Positions 45,637 to 56,710 of a stretch of DNA of 64,000 nucleotides are shown here, one piece after another. Origin of the DNA: Henckelia pumila (taxonomy: Eukaryota; Streptophyta; Magnoliopsida; Lamiales; Gesneriaceae); the NCBI RefSeq assembly GCF_033568475.1, contig NC_133120.1, forward strand, positions 88,616,151-88,680,150, read 5' to 3'. The notes below the pieces were generated by a model, which saw nothing but the letters and a program-made list of their open reading frames with translations, was not told the origin of the DNA and did not search any database. Positions within the stretch are counted from its first letter, which is position 1. Each line of letters opens with the position of its first letter. A program made the position numbers and the translations under genes.

Positions 45637-47586
45637 TGTATGAAATACTGAAAAGGAAAACAGACATATCAATGATTGTTTAACAATTTACTAAGACATA
45701 AAATAGGCGAATTTAATTTTATGAATCTCACTCCCACTATTTTAGCGATTTCACCACCCTCTAGTGAAAACGGGAAACTTTTTCCTTAGTGAGAACATGG
45801 AGTCCAATTGACAAACTTATGGTCCCGAATAATATCAGCCAACCATAATTCTCAAAAGGTAGAGCCCAATTGCTTCCAAAGCAACCCCCATGTATTTACC
45901 TCATGTCCAATAAGGGCCCAATAATATGACGCCGTTTAAAGTGATATGTCAAGATGACCCATCAATATTAAGTTGTGATGGACGGTCGCCATGTGGATCC
46001 CCCAATAATATGAGCCGATCCCATGGGAGTTCCACCCAACTTACAACATTTGTCGATCCAATGTACAGCTTTCCGACGGACGGGCCCCCCCAATAATATG
46101 AGCCGGACCGTATCCGCGGGTAGCATCACATACATTGACCGTTGATGGAAGGTAGGAACATTTAAACAATATTTAAATTTCCTTTATTTATCTTGATATA
46201 AATTTTAAATCATATTTAAAATGAGGGATTTTATTTATAAAAATATTTGTCTCATCACATTTAATTTATTGCATGCATTGCCGGATTCACGCAATTTATG
46301 TCTAAACATGCATACAATCATAATATCACATATTATATAGGATGATCGATTCCATTTCTAATTGACCCGTGGTTGCCAATCACGGGTCTTAGTCCAATCC
46401 TAGGTAATATGCAGTATGCAAATGCAATCCTATTACATATGCTTCCAATTTACATTTCTTCAGTATTCGTTGTCTGCTGGGCCCACCATCTTCAAATCTT
46501 GATCTCCCACTAAATCTAATGTATTTACAATAAATAACAATGACAAGTAGGGGATACATTTTTAGGGGGTGGGAACGGGCTATAAACCAAGCCCACTTTT
46601 ATTACATATGACATTCATATCGGGCCATAAACCAGGCCCATTAATAAAACCAACAATAATAAAGACAAAATGTAAATTCCTAACATACACCTACAAAATT
46701 GGTCATGGCAATCGATCATCCTTATCCAATAACATTTAATTCAAAATTAATTTATTGGATAACATGCTGTGGCAATTCAAATTTAAACAAGATAAAATCA
46801 TATTTTATATATAAAATCTCATTTCACATATAAAATCATATTTTATCTCTATATCAAATAAAATCATATTTTATCTATAAAATCCAATTTTACAAATAAA
46901 ATCATATTTTACTTAATATATCATAAGATCATATCTTATCATCAATTGTACCAAAATAATTGATTTCAAAATTCAATTTACGGATAAAATATTAAAATTT
47001 TCCAAAAATTCAAATTTATCCAAAATCAATTTTAAAATTTACGGACTCGAACAATTCGATCCGAAATCTCGTGAACCAATCAAAAACAATTTTTGACCGG
47101 ACCAAAAATAAAATTTTAAATATTAAAATTAATCTTTAAATAAAAATATAATTTTTCCCGCGGGCCGCCCGGGACACTCCCGGGCCGGCCCGCACCCGGG
47201 GCGCGGGCCGGGGGCAGCCCGGCTGCCCCCTTAGGGCAGCGCCTGGCGCTGCCCTGGGCGGCGCCGAGCGCAGCGCTGCGCTGGGCGGCGCCGAGCGCTG
47301 CCCTGCGCAGTGCCCAGCGCTGCGCTGGGCAGCGCACAGCGCTGCCCTGGGCGGCGCCGTGCGCCGCCCTGGGCGGCGACGGTCGCCGCCTTGGGCGGCG
47401 CCGTGCGCACGGCGCCGCCCGGGGCAGCAACAATTGCTGCCCCACCGGGCAGCGATCCAATCGCTGCCCGGGTTTTGCCCCGAAAATTTTTTTTTTTTTA
47501 TTTAAAAATATTTATTTTGTTTCAAAAACCGAGACTCAAAAATTTTGTACAATTGATTAATTTAATCGTTTGATCTGAGCAACCTG
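45637..47586 (-). other. Long non-coding leader of copia element E
   Basis: The 1.95 kb between gag and the PBS has no supported gene. Going from gag towards the PBS it holds four spaced copies of a CCAATAATATGAGCC-type motif (45830-46105), an AT-rich tandem of AAATCATATTTTAT units (46793-46920), and a GC-rich hairpin array (47158-47475). Such length and patchwork structure is unusual for a copia leader. Confidence 0.7.
47158..47475 (-). repeat. GC-rich hairpin array in the copia leader
   Basis: About 300 bp of roughly 80% GC in an otherwise AT-rich leader. GGGC(A/G)GC...GC(C/T)GCCC stems recur with different inner sequences. Clear examples: a 28 bp perfect palindrome at 47393-47420, a 10 bp stem with a CAA loop at 47421-47443, a 12 bp stem with a CCA loop at 47445-47471, and GGCGGCGAC/GTCGCCGCC at 47372-47390. 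In the element's RNA these would form consecutive stable stem-loops. Open frames in this tract are a by-product of composition. Confidence 0.8.
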
Positions 47587-47598
47587 GCTCTGATACCA
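47587..47598 (-). promoter_or_regulatory. Primer-binding site of copia element E
   Basis: The minus strand reads TGGTATCAGAGC, matching initiator Met tRNA, one base from the 5' LTR that starts at 47600 on the + strand. Confidence 0.93.
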
Positions 47599-47599
47599 C

Positions 47600-49457
47600 T
47601 GTTGGAAACGCGGCTCTCAGATCAATCACGATTGATACCCGGTGCAGCGGAAGTTTAAAATTTTGTTATGGAACAATTCCATAGTGTGGGTATCAACCGT
47701 TCAACGATTAAATTATTAGTGTGTAAAATTCAAATAACAATTAATTAAATTTTACCTCCAATCTCGCAACGAGATTAATGGACACCAACAGATTTGATCT
47801 GCTCTTGTTGTCTCTCCTTGGAACCGATGAACTCCTTCAATCAGGTCCACGAACAGAGGTTTAATCCCTCTGATAGATTGCACTAGAAAATCTATCAGAA
47901 GTTTTCTGCGAAGAGAATAAACGAATCTGATTCACTATTCCAGACTGCAATTCAAAATCACAGACCGGAAAATCTCGGGCAGAGGGGGAGGGGTCGGCCG
48001 AACAGAGAGAGAGAGAGCTAGGGTTCGAAAATTTTCTCTGTCTCAAAAATTATGACCTGTTGTGTCTAATTTCTGTACTGAAATAACTTATTTATAATGC
48101 AGGCCACTAACACCTTAGGGCCCATTAGTCATAAGTTAGGGCCCGACAAGCAAAGCCCGCATGTTCAGAAATTAATATAAAATTCATCGTGACTCCGATT
48201 GATAAACCGATTTTACCAATGTGCACAGAAACCATTTCTGCACATTTTAAAGTCAAGATAAATTTTCCAGAATCCGAATTCAGTGGTTTCCAAAAATGTC
48301 CATCCCTATGTCATTTTAGGAAATCCTACTCCCTTACTCTTATTTAAGAAGTCCAACTCCTTAGTTCATTAAATTTAACTCTTTAAATTTAACTATCTCA
48401 ACGGGGATTAAAACTCCATTACACTGTGTGACCCTCAATGGTTCAGGGATACAGCTAGCCGTGGGCTCACAACTCCTTGTGACTCGGAACAACACTTTCC
48501 GACTTGCCCAACGAATCATGGTAAAGCGCCTAGCAACATCGCCCCATGATTCCCTAGGTATCACTGATAGTGCCTACAAGAACCAGTAGATTTTGGTTAG
48601 CGTACAGTACGGTCCCTTCATCCATATATCCCGATCGAATCAACAACCATTGGTATATCGAGAGTCGCTCAAGATTCGATAACTATGCAATACATCTTGA
48701 AGATCAAATTAGTGACATCGCATGTGCTACTAAGAAACCATTTCTTAAATCACATCAAGTACTCTGGCCAGAGATTCGTCACACTAATATCTCCTCAGAT
48801 CGCATAGGATATCCACACTCGCAAGTATGTGGTGAATCCTTGACAACAATGCATCGACTCCTATATGTGTCGTAACTGTACCCAATCTCGACACCTGATG
48901 ACCCCCATAGAGTCGGTAAACGAGTCAAAGCACAGCACTAGTATATAGAGTCTCCATGATGTTTCAAGTCGTAAGGACTAATGGTGTACAACCAAAACCG
49001 CGGACTTTATCCACTCGATAAGTGATAACCACTTGGAAAGTCCGGATAGGGTAGTTCGATTATTCATCCTATGAATATCCATTTGCATGCTTCGAACATC
49101 TCTATGTTCCCTACCAATGAAACGTGGTACTCTGCATCGCAAATGCTAGTCTCAAACTCGAGCGATCCTTATCCTTATTATCGGACGGCTCAATCGACTA
49201 GGAACAGTTTAAAATATACAGTGACTATAAGATGTATTTCATGATAGACATCTCCATGTTCTACCACATCTTACATACACTATGGTATATTCAAGGTCTT
49301 TATCAAAACAACAATAGTATATCACAATATAACAATATGAAGTAATATAAAGTCATTGCCATAAAAGTGTAAATAATATTAAACAAAAGATTGTTTATAC
49401 AAAGAGTCATCAAAGCCCATAGCCACACAGTTGGCTCACTGGGCACCCACTCTTACA
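47600..49457 (-). repeat. 5' LTR of copia element E, in the AGO1 3'UTR
   Basis: It is almost identical to 39850-41707. Because E lies on the same strand as AGO1, transcription leaving AGO1 enters this LTR in the sense direction, so its termination and polyadenylation signals would be the first ones the AGO1 transcript meets. No AATAAA was pinned down. Confidence 0.9.
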
Positions 49458-49503
49458 ACACCGTTATTTCAAGTCTTAGCAACTATCCGATACCCATCGG
49501 CGC

Positions 49504-52500
49504 TCAACAATAGAACATTACCCTTTTCACATTGTCCCTAAGCTGTGGCAGGGGTCTCACAGTGGTACCCATAGGAACCCTGCTACTCCTCACGGCTGCA
49601 CCACCACGACTAGAGGCTACACCACTAGTCATTGAGCCGCTGTCTGACGTCTCCGGCTCCATGTAAAAGCGAGCACGAAAAGCAGCTAGATGAGCATAGT
49701 ATGCAGGAGGCACTGCAACATAACACACTACTTTAGTGTGATTTTAAATAAATCGTGGAATCTTAAGATTATGATGTTCCTGCAGTACATACCAATGGAA
49801 ACAGACCGCGTGCATCTGGCATATCTGCGAGGGGACGAGACAACAAAATTATGAACTGTACAGAAACAAGTTCTGAGTAGGAGAATACGAGTCCTTACGT
49901 GTAGCAAAGGTTGTTTGTAAGAGATTGAAGGCCATCAGCAGTAAACTTGTTTTCATCCCACAGCACATGATAATGAGCTGGGCGGCTAGTACCCTGTGAT
50001 TGCACAGGATACATGTAAGAAACAAATATAAGAAAGAACTTACGAAGAAAGTAAAAGTTTGAAGATACCTGGATCCCAGCATGGCTGCAAAGGTAGAAGT
50101 CGAACTCAGTAGGGTGGCAGATCTTTGAATCTACTACAGTGCCTGCGTAAATTAACATGCATACAAGTCAGGAAAATGGAATAACGAGTGCCTTTCATAA
50201 ATCTAATTTGAATTTAATCAGAGGCCAGGATCAAGTTAAAAACTTGGTACCAGGGAGTATGTTTCCACTTCTATCGACTGAATATCTGTCGTGGTAGTTA
50301 TTGGCAAACAATCTTGTATGATGTCGCTTCTGCACCACGACAAAGGTAACAGTGGGCTGATAGGTTGGCTCCAAAGATGCACATGCCTGAAGAATAGACG
50401 AGTTAACTAACTCTTACAGTGAATGTGTGTGTAGATATACATAAGAGTCGTAGAGAGTTAGATACATACATAAAAGAGAACACTCAACTCTTAAAGAAAA
50501 TGAATACCTTGCGGATTGCATCGAGTTCATAAAGCAACACTTGATAAAACTGCCCTTCACTGACACCATCCCTGTAGGACATGGAAGTTGCATATATGGG
50601 AACGAGAAAATGAGAAGACAAAAAACGGAAAGAGACAAGTACCGCTCCATTACCTGTAAAAAATAATTCTCTGTGGTTTCTGCCCAGTCGCTCTACGAAA
50701 TGAAACAAGTAGTTCCCTGATGCATAGCAGCATAATGATTGGACCACGAATTAGCAATGTTCCCAAGTGATGTTAAAAAAAGAAAATACAAACGGTAGAC
50801 AGTCTTCTGAGGTTGACACAAATAAAGCATGCATATCGTACTTGATCATTCCACCATGGACAGTCCCTTTTACAGGATCCTGCCAGGTTTTATACAAGTC
50901 TTGTATGAGCTCTTGTCTATGGGCCTGTGCACATACCAAGCCCGCATATTTTGTGACTTCGGGCCAATCCTGGGAAGCAACAACCTGCAATAAAATCAAA
51001 TATATGCTAAAACATAAAAAATGAGAAGCAATGCATCTTAACTAGTAGAGGGAAAAATGAGAAGCAATGCATCTTACAGCTGCAATTGAAGGACTGGAAT
51101 CCTCGCCAGGATGGGGATGAGTGACGTCAGCACCAAAAATAATTGTAGGCTGATCACTGACAAGGGGTAGACGTCTTGAAATTGCATCAACCAACACCGT
51201 GTTCCTCCCTCCAACTTTCACATTTATCTTCAGAGACACATTGGCAAGGTACTGCTTGCTCATCTTATAGACATGCTTCTGTAGACAACATTGAGAAACA
51301 ATTCCAAGATCCGTTTCGCATATACGTTTCAGGTCACCTTGAAAATAAGAAGTCAAAATAAGAACGAACATAGAGACATAATCCACCTTCATGGTGAGGG
51401 AACGGATAGGAGTACATGTTTTGGAAACACATCAAAATTTTACCATAAAGAGAGCCATTATTGTCTGGCAATATAACAATTAGCAAATCAAGCTCCTTCC
51501 CGTAAGGCTGCAATTTAGTCATGACATCATGATACCTAGCTTTGAGAACCCTTTCTACCTGATCTGGGCGGGCATTCAAAACAGGCAAGACGGGTTCCGG
51601 ATTGAAAGCCTTCGAGAAGAAAACACAAAATCAGAAGGGTTCTAATAGTTTAACCTGCAAGTGTAATAAAATCAATGGTTACCATGCCAGAAGTGGTGCA
51701 CATTTGTGCAAGCTCGTGACAGAAACTGTGCGCTACACTCTCTTGTACATTTCGGGCAAAGTTGATACCAATCCAACAGTTAACTGTACCACCATTAACC
51801 ATTCTCTGCACAGAGACAAAAATGAGGTGGTCTAAGCTATTGTTGTATTGTCAGTAAACAAGATAAATATGCAGTATAAAATAGAATATGAAACCACTAA
51901 AACAATAACATCTCAGATCAACTACATGTAACTAATAAGCATCTCAACAGGAAATATCCTAGAAAATATTGAGCGTTGAGAATCTGATATCAATGTCTAG
52001 GGGTGGGCAGGGGTCTAAATCAGGTACCAGGTCACGTTATTCGGGCAGTAAAATACCACCCGACCCAATTAAAACAGGCGGGGTCGGGAGTTAGCCGAAT
52101 CCCACATTTTCGAAAATTACCCGACCTGATCGGATAAACGGGTAAGGTAAACCCGAAACTGAACACTCACCCCTATCAAAGTCATTGTTACTTGAAGCAT
52201 TGCAAGATAAAGCACACTTCATATTAACAAAATAATGAAATGGATTAACCTTGTTCATCATGTTCCACTGCCCAACTTGGGGAAGACAGTCTTTCTCCCG
52301 TCCAGAATCATGGTATTTGAGCTACAAAAAGTAACAAAACAACTAGAACAACAAAGACCTAGACAATTCAAACTATAAATTTTTTTTTTAAAAAAAAAAG
52401 AATTTTAGAATTACCCAAGGTGCCGGCAAAACGCGAGCTTCCACTTGAGCCAGCTTCTCACTAATCTTAATCCCAAATTCTTTGGCATAAGGATCTTCAG

Positions 52501-55500
52501 CATATGCATTATGGCGTACAGTCTAACAAATAAAGAAAGATGAACATTAGTTGCAGAATATTAAGAATTACGTAAATCAAAATCCTATAAAAGCAGAATA
52601 ACAAATGTGAAAGCATAAATCATATAGAAAGAGTGTAAGATACAAATAGCAAGACTTGTACAAATCAAGTAAGAATCATTGCAGAATATTATATCAAATG
52701 CCATCTTTCTAAGAGCATGGACCACAAAACAATCATCCCAAAATATTATATCAAGTGCCATCTCTCTAAGAGCACAGATGCTTCAAACCCAAATAGCAGG
52801 GACCACAAAACAATGATTCAAACTGTAACAAACATGAAGTCACTGTACTGACTCACCCGAAGTATGTCATTCTCTCTCTCATTAGGACGTTGGCAAGTGA
52901 CTTTAAGGAGTTCTGTAATCTGTCTCTCATTTAACCTCTTTGAGTACCTCTGGCCCTCCACAATCTTGCAAACCTAGATATTAAATTTCTTCAGTACGAT
53001 AATCTCAAGATAAATTGACTAAACAGATAAAACAGAAAATAAACTGACCTCCATGGGCAAATAATTTGGCCTCTGAGTATTTCCAACTTGCAGACAAGGC
53101 CACTGTGTGTGTTGAATGACAAATCCATAGGTCTCTCGGAAGTATTCTACCACAGATTTCATTGTGCCTCTTTCATCAACCGGAAATCTAATACAAACAC
53201 AAGCCATTTTCAGGTAACAAATGACTAATTCCAAGCACCGATCAAAGTTTGATGCATTTAGCACTACCATAGAGGAAGTTAAGCTAGCATACTGATAATC
53301 ACATTTCTATAGAAAAAACTATCAAAGTTTTATGGTCAAAACAATAGGTTACCATACATAGATGCTCCTAAATGTGTATGGTGTAAAAAGTACAATAAAA
53401 AGAGAAAATGAGGACATGAATATGTAGAGTTATGATACGTAGATGCTCCTAAAAATGTGTATAGTGTCTAATTTTTGGTGCCCCAAAATTACATAAGAAG
53501 GAGAAAATGAGGCCATGAATATGATATCCAACAATTTCAACTGTAGCTATGTCTGGAATGAAAGTAGATTTTCTGAGATTTTTAAAAAGTTGGATGGCAT
53601 TTTTGCACATCATATCCATGCTTATGCAACATAGTCAGGAGACGATAGTTTCAAATGAGACGGCGAGTAACTACAACATCAGAGAGAACCAAGTCGTATG
53701 GATCTCCACTCGGACATTCAAACAGAAATACATGCAGCATCAAATTACATTCAAACAAAGCATGATCCTTACGTTAGTTCCCGTGTTGCCTGTGATGTCA
53801 AACCAGAGATGCGGTATTTTCTGCGCATATTTCCACGATGAGTGACCTCCACCTTAACTCCTCTGAGAGCTTTTTTTATCTGTTAAAAACTCAAACAATG
53901 AGTTGAAATATACGAAAAGACCCAGAGCCGAAAATATATTTCAGCAGAGTACAGAATGTCATTTATAACATAACAGAAGGTAAATTTGTAATGCGGGTAT
54001 ATGGAGATCTAACCTTCACTCTGTCAGCATCAGACAATGGTCTTGCAGAGACATCCCGATTCAGGAGCTGGGTGACAAAGTCAATCACAGGAAGTGGCTC
54101 GATGAAAGCAGTAGATGACATATCTGATCCGTCAAAGAGAATGATCAAGAAGAGAAATTTCAATTGCTCATTGCCATTAATAAGTGATGTTGTACACAAA
54201 TGCACAAAAATTACTGTTGTCCCAATGAATAATATAAAACCCTTCAATGCTTATTCCTGAACGCGAAAAAAAAAAGATCGAACTCACAAAACAAATATGA
54301 ATTCGAGCAACTAGGAATAGATTTGTTCACCTATGTTCAGGGACAATCCCATTTGAGTTGGACGAATACTTTGGTAAAAACCCCGCCAACTTTCTAGCCC
54401 TTCACCCAATGGATGCCTTCTGCCTAAATCAGGGGAATAAAATGAGCGGCCAACTGGTGAATACCTGGAAATCATAGAAAGTTTAATCCAAAGGATACTG
54501 AAAAAATTATAATTGTAGCAAAGTTAGAGGCGCGTTTAAACATACCGACTTGTGGGAAGTTCACGCAGAACAATGTCCAAGACCTGAAGAGCTTCTTGAG
54601 GTGCATCAGCCTGCCTTCCCTGTAAGAACATACCTAGATGATGCAAGTCAGCACGTGCTGCAAACTTGATCACCACCTTGAACTCCCTCTCTCGCCTGCA
54701 CACAAGATAAGAACTCAGATATAAACAAAGTTGTTAAAAAAAGATCTCATGCAAGTAAAGGGCAGTCGAGGATTAACGATGTTACCTGGGACCACCTGGA
54801 CCATCTTCTTCATCAATAAGGTTGATTCTGAATTCCCTCGAAACAAAAGGCAGAGGCCCAGCGGTATAAAGGCTCTTTCTTCCATCATAAGCAGGAAGTC
54901 TCCTTCCCAGATGGGATTCCTGGTACAGCTTCACCAGCTGCTCCATCACAGCACGATTGACACCACGGGATGTGACTTCGGGTGTAATTGACACCTATTT
55001 AGAAGGAGATTCCACAAAATATTGACCATGTTAACTGGTGGAACATAATCTCAGGAGGAAGTTAACAAAATAAGAAAAAATGGCTTGACAGAAACAACTA
55101 ACATCATATTGATGCAAGTCTTTGTCAGGAAGCTCAGCAAAAAAGTGGTTGGCTTTCACAACACATCTAGCACCATAAATACCCTTCCCTGGCCTTAGAG
55201 GAAATCTCATAGACTTGCTTGAAGCAGGCTGCATTTCTTGGCTTTGGGCCATTTCTGGCTCGATAGAAAGAGGCTGAATCTGCGCAGCCAATTCTGGAGA
55301 AGTCAGCTCCAATGATTGAGAATAAGAGCTAGGTCCTGCATGCGCCTCAGGGTCCCCCTGATATGGAGTCGGCTGTGCAATCATAACAGCATGAAAAGGG
55401 GAATGGGTAGCTTGGTGCAGCTCGGGAGGTGGTGGCCCAGAAGGTGCCCCTGACCCACGACCACCTGGAAATCCGCCATGGCGCTGAGAAGGTGGTCCTC

Positions 55501-55747
55501 CTCGTTGATGCTGCTGACCACCATGACCTTGCGGATAATCAGTAGGCCCACCATGATACTGCTGTGGAGGCATTCTGCCACCTCTTCCACCATACCCTCC
55601 TCGTTGAGGTGCCCAACCTCTTGCTCCTCCGCGGTGTCCAGCAGCCATCTGCGGAGGACGTCGGCCACCACCACGTCCTCCACCAGATTCCTGAGACTCG
55701 GAGCTCTCACCAAAACCAGGAATATCAGTTTGCCTCCTTCTCGACAT
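49504..55747 (-). CDS. AGO1: ARGONAUTE 1, miRNA slicer of RISC
   Basis: Twenty-one coding exons fit phase and GT-AG rules: 55747-55103, 54994-54786, 54695-54546, 54464-54331, 54123-54014, 53879-53773, 53187-53049, 52973-52857, 52522-52415, 52321-52250, 51805-51683, 51609-51444, 51337-51078, 50984-50842, 50716-50654, 50571-50508, 50386-50251, 50142-50069, 49993-49899, 49824-49793, 49712-49504. They give 1051 aa (Arabidopsis AGO1 is 1048). Order: Gly/Gln-rich N-terminus (1 to about 180), ArgoN, PAZ, MID and PIWI. The slicer residues are all present: D764 ([12 protein letters not shown]), D850 ([12 protein letters not shown]), H990 ([13 protein letters not shown]), each four positions beyond the Arabidopsis numbering. 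The C-terminus ends VKRVMFYC. The start is the Met of MSRRRQTD; 15 further in-frame codons upstream are in a 5'UTR intron. AGO1 loads miRNAs and cleaves target mRNA. It is regulated by miR168 at 55408-55428. A copia element starts 46 bp after the stop. Confidence 0.97.
51998..52175. mobile_element. hAT-type MITE in AGO1 intron 10
   Basis: A 178 bp element starts TAGGGGTGGGCA and ends CACTCACCCCTA. The 8 bp flanks TCAATGTC (51990-51997) and TCAAAGTC (52176-52183) differ by one base. Internal CCCGACC/GGTCGGG-type repeats are common in this MITE type. It lies between the exons at 52250-52321 and 51683-51805. Confidence 0.85.
52683..52815. repeat. Local duplication in AGO1 intron 8
   Basis: AATATTATATCAA(A/G)TGCCATCT(T/C)TCTAAGAGCA occurs at about 52686 and 52742, and GACCACAAAACAAT occurs twice (about 52720 and 52801), giving interleaved repeats about 56 and 81 bp apart. 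The duplication is purely intronic. Confidence 0.7.
53352..53526. repeat. Local tandem duplication in AGO1 intron 6
   Basis: Two diverged units share ACATAGATGCTCCTAAA-like, ATGTGTAT(G/A)GTGT and GAGAAAATGAGG(A/C)CATGAATATG blocks, with a period of about 80-100 bp. No element ends are visible. Confidence 0.65.
55408..55428 (-). promoter_or_regulatory. miR168 target site in AGO1 exon 1
   Basis: The + strand here reads TAGCTTGGTGCAGCTCGGGA-G, nearly the sequence of mature miR168, with mismatches near both ends and one at miRNA position 14. It lies in the coding sequence for PPELHQAT (about residues 106-113), the place where Arabidopsis AGO1 has its miR168 site. The miR168-guided cleavage of AGO1 mRNA by AGO1 itself is an established feedback loop. 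Confidence 0.93.
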
Positions 55748-56710
55748 GATAGCAACTAAATCAAAGAAATGAATTGAAATAGTTAAAATCATTCGAACAG
55801 CTTGAGATGCACATTATCAGAAGGAAGCACGGTAAAAATCAAAATACAACACAAAACGGCACTTGCCAAAGACCCATAAGCATAGCAAATTCACGACTTC
55901 AAACAAACTTCTACAAACCAAAGAAATTCCAATGCATGTAACCACAACCTAAGTACATTACACCATCTTAAAAAATTAACTAACCTGGTTTCAAAAGCTA
56001 ACTGATCTGGTAAAATCAAGCTGTATGCACGAGTGAATCCATATTAGAGGTGAATACACAAGCATGAAAAGCAAAATTAACAATAAGTCAGCCTCTGCAA
56101 AGTTACTACATCGTAACTGAAACACATGCCTAAGACAACAGCATTGAACTCCTTAACATATGTTGTCATAAGAAAGACTCCTTTATCAAGCATTTTAGAA
56201 GATTTACTGAGACATCAATCACATTAGTTCATACAAACAAAACAAGTAGGTGATGATCACCAACACGATAACTTCCAAGCTCGTCCCAACTATGCTATTA
56301 GCAAAACGACAAATTCTGCACGACCACCGGTCGTAAGATGCAAACACACAGCAAAACAAACCATACTTTCTCACCTGAACTACGATTAAACCCAACAATC
56401 CGACTGATGAAACCAACAGTAAAAAGCAAAGACCAAATCATTTACCATCAGAGAAACCCATCAAACCACGAAAAAACAGCATCATCCCGAAGTAAAAAAC
56501 AGAAGCAACTAAGATCCTTCAGATCCGACCACAAAACAAAACAACAAACAAAAACAACTCAAGCAAACGCAAGAAAAAAACAACACGTCGAGCATGAAGA
56601 AACCCAATATCATCATCAAATTCGTTACCTTACACCGAGCCTCTGAAGAAAATTGAGTCCGCACCAAACACAACACTGGAGAATGGCTGCTGCTCACACT
56701 CACCAGCTAG
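55748..56710 (-). other. AGO1 5'UTR with leader intron
   Basis: An acceptor (TTTAG before 55755) lies just upstream of the ATG and a donor GTAACG at 56628-56623 follows GTGTAAG, so an intron of about 873 bp (55756-56628) in the 5'UTR is likely. The first exon would be about 56629-56710; its start is not defined. Open frames here are not coding. Confidence 0.6.

Larger units (their letters stand above)
39850..49457 (-). mobile_element. Full-length Ty1/copia retrotransposon E, very recent
   Basis: The 9608 bp element is flanked by the perfect 5 bp duplication ACACC (39845-39849 and 49458-49462). The two 1858 bp LTRs (39850-41707 and 47600-49457) have the same length, and I counted about eight mismatches (about 0.4%). 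On the minus strand: 5' LTR, PBS TGGTATCAGAGC (47598-47587), a leader of about 1.95 kb, one gag-pol frame (45636-41722) and a polypurine tract next to the 3' LTR. The target is the 3'UTR of AGO1. It is potentially recent enough to be polymorphic between individuals. Confidence 0.95.

Noticed and set aside
47116-47573. Arg/Ala/Pro-rich open frames in the GC-rich island
   Set aside because: Frames are open on both strands because of base composition, without homology or codon structure. They lie in a retrotransposon leader.
40000-49457. Segmental duplication of about 1.86 kb (39850-41707 and 47600-49457)
   Set aside because: The copies are the LTRs of one copia element, with PBS, polypurine tract and ACACC target duplications.
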